From: Gammaproteobacteria bacterium
Lineage (GTDB): Bacteria; Pseudomonadota; Gammaproteobacteria; GCA-001735895
Reading direction: 5' to 3'
DNA length: 5,036 bases
Assembly: GCA_003645435.1 (NCBI GenBank)
Contig: QNFD01000233.1
Location: 1-5,036 of the forward strand
Positions 1 to 5,036 of the stretch are shown here, piece after piece. The notes under the pieces were generated by a model that was given only the letters and a program-made list of their open reading frames with translations, was not told where the DNA came from and searched no databases. The position numbers and the translations under genes are program-made. The first letter of the stretch is position 1; the number at the start of each line of letters is the position of its first letter.

Positions 1-155
1 TCGTCGACCAGCGCAAATCCCACCAGGCAATAGCTAGAAATACTCAGTATAATATTCTGTACGCCGCCCGGCAGGCGATCCGGGCCGGATATCAGTAAAC
101 ACATGAGCGCATAGTGCTTAATCGATATCAGCCACTGTTTTAAGTGATAATTCAT
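1..155 (-). CDS. Small hydrophobic (probable inner-membrane) protein, N-terminal part only
   Basis: Reading leftward from an ATG at 155-153, the frame is open for 51 codons and runs off the window edge. The protein begins MNYHLKQWLISIKHYALMC, then has a G24-P-D-R-L-P-G-G31 stretch, followed by a strongly hydrophobic segment from about residue 32 to 50 that looks like a membrane helix. An in-frame TGA lies seven codons upstream of this ATG with no other usual start codon between, so the start is probably correct, although no Shine-Dalgarno sequence precedes it. A later ATG at codon 18 is possible. The gene is divergent from glyQ, with 135 bases between the two starts. In Pseudomonas, as I recall, the divergent gene beside glyQ is tag (3-methyladenine glycosylase); this protein does not resemble it. 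I do not recognise the family, and only the hydrophobic character and the open frame support the call. Confidence 0.55.
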   Translation of the reverse strand, partial: MNYHLKQWLISIKHYALMCLLISGPDRLPGGVQNIILSISSYCLVGFALVD

Positions 156-252
156 TGGGTCAGGTGAGCAAGATCATGATTCGCATCATTACCTACTTGA
201 CTGGCGCAATCAAATTAAATTGAAAAGGAATGTGGTATGCGGGTTAGTTGGT

Positions 253-258
253 TATAAT
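253..258 (+). promoter_or_regulatory. Probable -10 element of the glyQ-glyS promoter
   Basis: A perfect TATAAT lies 32 bases before the glyQ ATG, which would place the transcription start near 264-266 and give a leader of about 26 bases. The -35 region at the usual spacing is poor. The best upstream match, TTGAAA at 220-225, is 27 bases away, too far for a normal spacer. The call rests on the -10 hexamer and its position in the only intergenic stretch upstream of the gene run. Confidence 0.45.
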
Positions 259-277
259 CACGCGAATTTTTTGCGTG
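259..277. repeat. Short inverted repeat over the predicted transcription start
   Basis: CACGC (259-263) and GCGTG (273-277) are perfect inverted arms around a 9-base A/T-rich centre that includes six T residues. It starts at the base following the -10 hexamer and spans the predicted transcription start, so the left arm would not be in the transcript. It is therefore not a terminator or leader hairpin for this promoter. A protein-binding operator is possible, but five-base arms also arise by chance. Confidence 0.3.
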
Positions 278-290
278 CCACCTATTTTAA

Positions 291-1208
291 ATGAATACCC
301 AATCGGCTGATGAAGTCAGCACTTTTCAGGAAATTATCCAGGCCCTGCAAAACTACTGGGCTGGGCTGGGCTGCGTCATTATGCAGCCACTAGATATGGA
401 AGTCGGTGCGGGTACTTTTCATCCGGCAACATTTTTACGTGCAATCGGCCCGGAGCCCTGGCGTGCCGCCTACGTGCAACCCAGCAGGCGCCCCACCGAC
501 GGACGTTATGGTGAAAACCCCAACCGTCTGCAGCATTATTTTCAGTTTCAGGTACTACTAAAACCCTCGCCTGATGATTTTCAGGAACTGTACCTGGGTT
601 CACTGAGGCAGTTGGGTTTCGACCCACTGGTTCATGATATTCGGTTTGTTGAAGACAACTGGGAATCACCGACACTCGGCGCCTGGGGTCTCGGCTGGGA
701 AGTCTGGTTGAACGGCATGGAGGTGACTCAGTTTACCTATTTTCAACAGGTCGGCGGCCTCGAATGTAATCCGGTTTCCGGAGAGATTTCTTATGGTATC
801 GAGCGGCTTGCGATGTATATCCAGGGTGTTGACAGCATTTATGATCTTATCTGGGCCAGGGGTCCGCAGGGTACCGTGAGCTATGGTGATATCTATCATC
901 AGAACGAGGTAGAGCAATCGACCTATAATTTTGAGCTGGCCGATAGCAAAGAACTATTTCACTGGTTTGATGTTTGCGAGCAACAGGGTCAGATGTTGAT
1001 TGATAACAAATTACCCTTGCCCGCCTACGAACAGGTGATGAAGGCTTCCCATGCATTTAACCTGCTCGACGCGCGTCATGCTATCTCGGTAACCGAACGC
1101 CAACGATTTATTCTACGCGTTCGTACCCTGTCGCGGGGCGTCGCCCAGGCTTATCTTGAATCGCGTGAACTACTTGGATTTCCTTTGCTGACGCATGTGG
1201 ACGCTTAG
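291..1208 (+). CDS. glyQ: Glycyl-tRNA synthetase, alpha subunit
   Basis: This is the catalytic subunit of the bacterial alpha2beta2 glycyl-tRNA synthetase (EC 6.1.1.14), which activates glycine with ATP and charges tRNA(Gly) in the cytoplasm together with GlyS. The 305 residues compare with about 303 in E. coli and align along the whole length. Class II signatures are visible: [11 protein letters not shown] at 32-42, the motif 2 region [18 protein letters not shown] at 66-83, the glycine/tryptophan-rich block [20 protein letters not shown] at 129-148, and motif 3 YGIERLAMY at 168-176. The start is fixed by a TAA immediately before the ATG (TAAATG), and the conserved region begins at TFQ, residue 11. 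No Shine-Dalgarno sequence precedes the start; the leader is A/T-rich. It ends three bases before glyS, as expected for subunits made in fixed ratio. Confidence 0.98.
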   Translation: MNTQSADEVSTFQEIIQALQNYWAGLGCVIMQPLDMEVGAGTFHPATFLRAIGPEPWRAAYVQPSRRPTDGRYGENPNRLQHYFQFQVLLKPSPDDFQELYLGSLRQLGFDPLVHDIRFVEDNWESPTLGAWGLGWEVWLNGMEVTQFTYFQQVGGLECNPVSGEISYGIERLAMYIQGVDSIYDLIWARGPQGTVSYGDIYHQNEVEQSTYNFELADSKELFHWFDVCEQQGQMLIDNKLPLPAYEQVMKASHAFNLLDARHAISVTERQRFILRVRTLSRGVAQAYLESRELLGFPLLTHVDA

Positions 1209-1211
1209 CAT

Positions 1212-3284
1212 ATGAGTACTGTCGATTGTCTTATTGAACTAGGTACCGAAGAGCTGCCGCCGAAGGCCCTGAAACCGCTGTCGCTAAGTTTCGCCGAATT
1301 GACCCGCAAGGCACTCGAAGACTGTGGATTGGCACCGTCCTCGGTGCGCGTATTTGTGACTCCGCGCCGACTCGCGATGTTATTGCACGATGTGCCAACC
1401 CGACAGCCCGATCGCGTAGTTGAAAAACGCGGCCCCGCGGTGAAGGCCGCATTCGACTCGGAAGGCAAGCCTTCGAAAGCCGCACTCGGATTCGCGAAAT
1501 CCTGCGGTGTAAATTTTGATCAGTTGACCCGCAAAGAGACGGACAAGGGCGCCTGGCTGTATTTCGAGAAATCCGAAGCCGGACTCGATCTACAACAGAT
1601 ATTGCCGGAACTGGTCGCCACGGCCCTGGCAAAGCTGCCCATTCCAAAGCGAATGCGATGGGGGGCACGAAGCGATGAATTCGTGCGCCCGGTGAAGTGG
1701 CTGCTAATCATGGCTGGATCCGAGGCGGTCGACGCTGAAATACTCGGCGTTCGTGCCGGCACGGTCAGTTATGGACATAGATTCCATGCGCCCGGTGAAA
1801 TTCCGATTCCACAGGCTAGCGATTATGAATCTTTATTACGCTCCAAAGGCTGGGTAGTCGCCGATTTCGAACAGCGCAAATCCATGATTCGTGATCTCGT
1901 GGAAGAAAATGCAGGCAGACTGGGCGGTGTCGCGCAGATCGAGGAGTCATTGCTCGACGAGGTAACTGCGCTGGTTGAATACCCGGTTGCGGTCTGTGGT
2001 GAGTTTGACGAGGAATTTCTCGAGATACCGCAGGAAGCGCTGGTGATGACGATGCAGGACAATCAAAAATATTTTGCCGTATTCGATGCGCAGGGCAAGC
2101 TCATGCCCCATTTTATCGCGATTGTTAATATAGACAGCAGTCATCCTGAACTGGTGGTAGCCGGTAATGAGCGGGTGATTCGGCCGCGTTTCTCCGATGC
2201 TCGTTTCTTTTACCAGCAGGATCAAAAGCAACCATTGGCAGATTTACGGCCGCGCCTCGATTCAGTCGTTTTCCAGCAGCAACTGGGGAGTCTCGGTGAC
2301 AAGACCAGTCGTATCAGCGCACTCGCCACTTACATTGCCGGTCAGTCAGGTGTGGATGAGACCGAGGTCGCGCGTGCCGCCGAACTGTGTAAATGTGATC
2401 TGATGACTGAAATGGTTGGCGAGTTTCCTAAACTGCAGGGCATCATGGGTCGTTATTACGCGCGTCATGACCGCGAAACTGAAATTGTAAGTGCCGCTAT
2501 CGAGCAGCACTATTGGCCCAGATTTGCAGGCGATGACCTACCGCAAAGCGATGTCGCGCAATGCCTGGCCCTGGCCGACCGCCTGGATAGCCTGATGGGA
2601 ATATTCGCGATCGGGCAAAAACCCAGCGGCGTTAAAGACCCCTACGCGCTACGACGTGCAGCGCTTGGCGTTGTTCGTATTCTGATTGAAAAAACGCTGC
2701 CGCTCGATCTGGCCGACCTGTGTGCCCAGGCAGGGCAACAACTCGCCGGAAAAATAGATGCCAGTGCCGTACAGGCCGAGGTAATTGATTATATTTTCGA
2801 TCGTCTCAGGGCCTATTATCAGGATCAGGGCATCGGATTTGATATTGTCGATGCGGTGGCCTGCGACAAACCGACCCTGTTGTGGGATTGTGATCGCAGA
2901 ATCCAGGCGTTGAGTGAGTTTCAAGATAATACGGCGGCACCCGCGCTCGCCGCTGCGAATAAACGCATCGGTAATATACTGAAAAAACAAAAGCCTGATT
3001 TAAGCGATCAAGTTGACCAGTCACTATTTGAGCTTGAGGCCGAGAAGCAGTTATATGAACTGATAACCGCATTACAGGCTCGCAGTGAACCCATGTTCGC
3101 AGAAGGACGATACTTGCAGGGCTTAACCGAGCTAGCCGGGCTGAGACCGGCGGTTGACCGGTTCTTCGATGAGGTAATGGTAATGGTCGACGACGAATCG
3201 GTAAAAAATAATCGTCTGGCGCTGCTCAAGCAGTTATTTCTTTGCTTTCGCCGGGTAGCAGACTTTTCCAGGATTCAGTCGTGA
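1212..3284 (+). CDS. glyS: Glycyl-tRNA synthetase, beta subunit
   Basis: This is the tRNA-recognising subunit of the heterotetrameric glycyl-tRNA synthetase and works only with GlyQ. The 690 residues match the roughly 689 of E. coli, with no truncation or frameshift. Conserved blocks include GTEELPPKAL at 11-20, EKRGPAVKAAFDSEGKPSKA at 71-90, KLPIPKRMRWG...FVRP at 141-160, KCDLMTEMV from 394, and KDPYALRRAALGV starting at residue 475. A C-terminal DALR-type anticodon-binding domain covers roughly 580-690; it includes ANKRIGNIL at 582-590 and, near the C-terminus, VMVMVDD. The ATG lies three bases after the glyQ stop, with a weak GTGGA at 1198-1202 as a possible ribosome site, so translation is probably coupled to glyQ. 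The N-terminus matches the family directly, supporting this start. The AGGA at 3270-3273 near its end could serve a downstream minicistron. Confidence 0.98.
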   Translation: MSTVDCLIELGTEELPPKALKPLSLSFAELTRKALEDCGLAPSSVRVFVTPRRLAMLLHDVPTRQPDRVVEKRGPAVKAAFDSEGKPSKAALGFAKSCGVNFDQLTRKETDKGAWLYFEKSEAGLDLQQILPELVATALAKLPIPKRMRWGARSDEFVRPVKWLLIMAGSEAVDAEILGVRAGTVSYGHRFHAPGEIPIPQASDYESLLRSKGWVVADFEQRKSMIRDLVEENAGRLGGVAQIEESLLDEVTALVEYPVAVCGEFDEEFLEIPQEALVMTMQDNQKYFAVFDAQGKLMPHFIAIVNIDSSHPELVVAGNERVIRPRFSDARFFYQQDQKQPLADLRPRLDSVVFQQQLGSLGDKTSRISALATYIAGQSGVDETEVARAAELCKCDLMTEMVGEFPKLQGIMGRYYARHDRETEIVSAAIEQHYWPRFAGDDLPQSDVAQCLALADRLDSLMGIFAIGQKPSGVKDPYALRRAALGVVRILIEKTLPLDLADLCAQAGQQLAGKIDASAVQAEVIDYIFDRLRAYYQDQGIGFDIVDAVACDKPTLLWDCDRRIQALSEFQDNTAAPALAAANKRIGNILKKQKPDLSDQVDQSLFELEAEKQLYELITALQARSEPMFAEGRYLQGLTELAGLRPAVDRFFDEVMVMVDDESVKNNRLALLKQLFLCFRRVADFSRIQS

Positions 3285-3328
3285 GTCTCGTGTTCGATTG
3301 GTTCCGTGAGAAACGCTGGAGCCTGTAG
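3281..3328 (+). other. Possible 15-codon minicistron bridging glyS and gmhB
   Basis: A GTG at 3281-3283 overlaps the glyS stop (GTGA), has AGGA at 3270-3273 seven bases upstream, and opens a frame that reads MSLVFDWFREKRWSL before a TAG at 3326-3328. That TAG abuts the gmhB ATG and is in the gmhB frame. Geometry and ribosome-site spacing allow translational coupling from glyS to gmhB. An open frame of this length can occur by chance, and I recognise no such peptide. Confidence 0.2.
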
Positions 3329-3877
3329 ATGCCACAGATGGTAATTCTGGATCGGGACGGTGTAATCAATCATGATTCTGACGATTACATAAAATCGGTC
3401 GACGAGTGGATACCGATTCCAGGCAGCCTTGAGGCAATTGAGCGTCTGAAAAAAGCGGGTTACCTGGTCACTGTCGCTACCAATCAGTCAGGCATAGCGC
3501 GCGGTTTGTACAATGAAGAAGTGTTGCAGCAAATCCACAATAAAATGCATGACCTGTTGGCTCAGCGTGGCAGCAGTGTAGACGGAGTCTTTTATTGCCC
3601 GCACGCGCCGTGGGACAATTGCGCCTGTCGAAAGCCGAAACCCGGGTTACTGTTTCAAATTGCGCAACAATTTGATATTGACCTGTCTGTCACGCCTTTC
3701 GTGGGTGATACCATTAGCGATATCAAGGCGGCAGAAATGGCTAATGCAATACCGATACTGGTACGTACCGGAAAAGGCGAATCTACCATACAAAAATTCC
3801 CTGAGGCAGCAGATGTGCCTGTTTATAATGATCTTGCTCATTTCGTTGATGAAACTTTGAAGACTCGAGGAACATAA
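3329..3877 (+). CDS. gmhB: D-glycero-D-manno-heptose 1,7-bisphosphate 7-phosphatase
   Basis: This is a cytoplasmic HAD-superfamily phosphatase that removes the 7-phosphate of heptose 1,7-bisphosphate, a step towards ADP-heptose for the LPS inner core. The 182 residues contain the HAD motif I DRDG at 8-11 (D8 nucleophile, D10 acid/base), motif II TNQSG at 51-55, and a zinc site formed by C90, H92, C98 and C100. K102 lies in RKPKPG (101-106), and the Mg-binding acidic motif is GDTISD at 126-131. Only five residues separate H92 from C98, shorter than the E. coli loop and like the Pseudomonas branch as I recall it. The start is fixed by an in-frame TAG directly before the ATG and is served by TGGAG at 3317-3321. 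The related histidinol-phosphatase (HisB N-terminal) family shares this fold, but no his genes are nearby. The heptose anomer preference cannot be read from sequence with certainty. Confidence 0.93.
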   Translation: MPQMVILDRDGVINHDSDDYIKSVDEWIPIPGSLEAIERLKKAGYLVTVATNQSGIARGLYNEEVLQQIHNKMHDLLAQRGSSVDGVFYCPHAPWDNCACRKPKPGLLFQIAQQFDIDLSVTPFVGDTISDIKAAEMANAIPILVRTGKGESTIQKFPEAADVPVYNDLAHFVDETLKTRGT

Positions 3878-4638
3878 TGGTTAGCCCCCTGTATAAATTC
3901 TGGCTCGTAATTCGGTCGACGTTTTTCTGGTTGTTTTTTCTGCCGCCAACCGTGATAACCGCCATCGTGGTTTCCTCGCTCTTCTTTATGCCAGCGAAAT
4001 TTAGTGTGGCACTCTTAAAGATATGGATTAATTATAATCTTGCCCTGCTACGTTATATCTGTGGGCTTAAGTATCAGCTAGAAGGTATAGAAAATATCCC
4101 CGAAAAGGGATTTATTTTAATGAGTAAACACAGTTCGACCTGGGAGACTCTCGCCCTCCAAAAATTTTTTGACCCACTGGTATGGGTGGTAAAACGAGAA
4201 CTCACTCGGATTCCTTTTTTTGGCTGGTCATTGATAACATTGAATGCGATTGCTCTGGATCGCGGCACCGGCAGCAAGGCGATCAAACAACTGGTTCGTG
4301 AGAGCAAACAGCGCATGGACCAGGGGCGTATCCTGATGATGTTTCCTGAAGGAACGCGAGTTTTACCAATGCAGCACAAACCCTTCAAAATTGGCGGGGC
4401 TATAGTATCGCGCAGGACCGGATATGCGGTGTTGCCGATCGCGCATAACGCCGGTGAATTCTGGCCGCGTCATAGCTGGATAAAATGGCCTGGCACAATT
4501 CGCGTGGTGATCGGTAAGCCGATTGAACCCGAAGATAAAAAACCCGATCAGATCATTAAGGAAGTCGAGGAATGGATCACTACCACCTGCGATGAAATCA
4601 GTGATCGCGAGCAATTAAAAAGGCTTGGTATACTCTAG
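3877..4638 (+). CDS. plsC: 1-acyl-sn-glycerol-3-phosphate acyltransferase (PlsC-type lysophospholipid acyltransferase)
   Basis: This is an inner-membrane acyltransferase expected to move an acyl chain onto lysophosphatidic acid, giving phosphatidic acid, or onto a related lysophospholipid. The 253 residues start with a hydrophobic N-terminal anchor at about 8-38. Catalytic motif I is H85-S-S-T-W-E90, with Glu where the classical H-x4-D motif has Asp. KREL (106-109) and IALDR (125-129) cover the motif II region. Motif III is FPEGTR at 156-161, and VLPIAHNAGEFWPR at 185-198 covers motif IV. The block around motif IV resembles the proteobacterial branch that includes Pseudomonas PA0005 (LptA) rather than E. 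coli PlsC. The ATG overlaps the gmhB stop by one base (TAATG), with GAGGAA at 3867-3872, so the two genes are translationally coupled. Acyl and head-group preference cannot be told from sequence. Confidence 0.92.
   Translation: MVSPLYKFWLVIRSTFFWLFFLPPTVITAIVVSSLFFMPAKFSVALLKIWINYNLALLRYICGLKYQLEGIENIPEKGFILMSKHSSTWETLALQKFFDPLVWVVKRELTRIPFFGWSLITLNAIALDRGTGSKAIKQLVRESKQRMDQGRILMMFPEGTRVLPMQHKPFKIGGAIVSRRTGYAVLPIAHNAGEFWPRHSWIKWPGTIRVVIGKPIEPEDKKPDQIIKEVEEWITTTCDEISDREQLKRLGIL
4626..4634 (+). promoter_or_regulatory. Candidate extended -10 promoter for the ureohydrolase gene
   Basis: TGGTATACT matches the extended -10 pattern TGnTATAAT with one mismatch and lies inside the last codons of the acyltransferase gene. 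No good -35 hexamer is seen, which an extended -10 can do without. The transcription start would fall near 4641, leaving only about nine leader bases before the ATG at 4650 but a normal leader for starts further in. It may simply be coding sequence. Confidence 0.3.
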
Positions 4639-4649
4639 AGAAATAGAAA

Positions 4650-5036
4650 ATGGCAAAAATAGGAGATGGCAATGGGTTGGGTGTCGATCATGCGTTTCAG
4701 CGTGAGAGCACCCATGGTTTGCGGGCCGAAAACACCTATGCGGGCGCGCTTAGTTTCTTACGCTTGAAATACAGCAAGGAACTGGAGGACGTCGATCTCG
4801 CTATCACCGGCATTCCGTATGATCTGGCTGTTACCAATCGCCCCGGAACCCGGTTCGGCCCGCGCGGTATCCGTGCTGCTTCCGCGCAATTGGCCTGGTG
4901 GGCGAATTACCCCTGGGAGTTTGACCCTTTTAAACGACTATCGGCTGTGGATTACGGTGATTGTGAAATCGACCATGGCATCCCGCAGGAAATTCCTGAT
5001 CAGATCGAAGCTCATATTAGCAAAATCCTGGACAAA
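4650..5036 (+). CDS. speB: Agmatinase-family ureohydrolase, N-terminal 129 residues
   Basis: This is the start of a manganese ureohydrolase, most likely agmatinase, which splits agmatine into putrescine and urea. The frame is open to the right edge. Family features are the block YAGALSFLRLKYSKELEDVD at 30-49, GIPYDLAVTNRPGTRFGP at 54-71, IRAAS at 74-78, LAW at 81-83, and FDPFKRLSAVDYGDC at 91-105. The metal-binding GGDH and DAHxD motifs lie beyond the window, so activity cannot be judged. It looks closer to the roughly 320-residue agmatinases common in alphaproteobacteria than to E. coli SpeB. Guanidinobutyrase, guanidinopropionase or another guanidino-acid hydrolase is also possible. It lies 11 bases after the acyltransferase stop. 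The ATG at 4650 has a weak AGAG at 4637-4640; a TTG at 4677 in the same frame, behind AGGAGA at 4661-4666, is an alternative start. Confidence 0.85.
   Translation, partial: MAKIGDGNGLGVDHAFQRESTHGLRAENTYAGALSFLRLKYSKELEDVDLAITGIPYDLAVTNRPGTRFGPRGIRAASAQLAWWANYPWEFDPFKRLSAVDYGDCEIDHGIPQEIPDQIEAHISKILDK

Noticed and set aside
48..53. TATAAT hexamer near the left edge on the plus strand
   Set aside because: It lies inside the minus-strand coding frame, has no -35 partner, and is over 200 bases from glyQ with a better-placed -10 downstream.
173..189. Palindrome ATCATGAT and overlapping ATGAT-TCGC-ATCAT repeat in the divergent intergenic region
   Set aside because: The arms are very short and match no operator I can name; kept only as a possible binding site too weak to list.
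259..277. Inverted repeat with T-run considered as an intrinsic terminator
   Set aside because: The T-run is in the loop rather than after the stem, the stem is only five pairs, and it sits at the promoter start point.
379..675. 98-codon minus-strand frame opposite glyQ
   Set aside because: It overlaps the most conserved part of glyQ, and the translation resembles no protein family I know.
1231..1668. 145-codon minus-strand frame opposite glyS
   Set aside because: It lies wholly within the well-conserved glyS gene, its translation is arginine/serine/proline-rich with no domain likeness, and it looks like a codon-bias shadow.
2649..2990. 113-codon minus-strand frame opposite glyS
   Set aside because: It lies fully inside conserved glyS codons, with no ribosome site or recognisable motif.
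4074..4388. 104-codon minus-strand frame opposite the acyltransferase gene
   Set aside because: It is antisense to the conserved catalytic motifs, with no independent support.
4633..4640. Perfect eight-base palindrome CTCTAGAG across the acyltransferase stop
   Set aside because: It is too short to form a terminator stem and has no following T-run; probably chance.

Overview
The window carries a compact run of co-directional housekeeping genes from a Gram-negative bacterium, most likely a gammaproteobacterium. Three things point there: a two-gene (alpha/beta) glycyl-tRNA synthetase, a heptose phosphatase for lipopolysaccharide core synthesis, and the order glyQ-glyS-gmhB-acyltransferase. As I recall it, Pseudomonas has the same four genes adjacent near its replication origin, followed by gyrB. 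Base composition is moderate, and nothing in codon use or composition suggests recent transfer.

Layout. Positions 1-155 hold, on the minus strand, the first 51 codons of a small hydrophobic protein that runs off the left edge. Positions 156-290 are the divergent intergenic region, with a good -10 hexamer (TATAAT, 253-258) for the plus-strand genes and a short inverted repeat overlapping the expected transcription start. Then come glyQ (291-1208), glyS (1212-3284), gmhB (3329-3877), a plsC-type acyltransferase (3877-4638) and the first 129 codons of an agmatinase-family ureohydrolase (4650 to the right edge). Gaps between plus-strand genes are 3, 44, -1 and 11 bases, and I see no intrinsic terminator between them. 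They can therefore form one operon, although an extended -10 motif at the end of the acyltransferase gene could start transcription for the last gene.

Functionally, GlyQ and GlyS together form the tetrameric enzyme that charges tRNA(Gly). GmhB makes a phosphorylated heptose intermediate for the LPS inner core, and the acyltransferase makes or remodels membrane phospholipid, so these two share an envelope theme. The ureohydrolase probably acts in arginine/agmatine and polyamine metabolism and is the one gene that departs from the familiar neighbourhood.

No undescribed system, mobile element, CRISPR array or RNA gene is visible. The points worth a second look are small: a 15-codon minicistron that exactly fills the glyS-gmhB gap, conflicting translation-start signals at the ureohydrolase gene, an H-x4-E version of the acyltransferase catalytic motif, and a glyQ start without a Shine-Dalgarno sequence.
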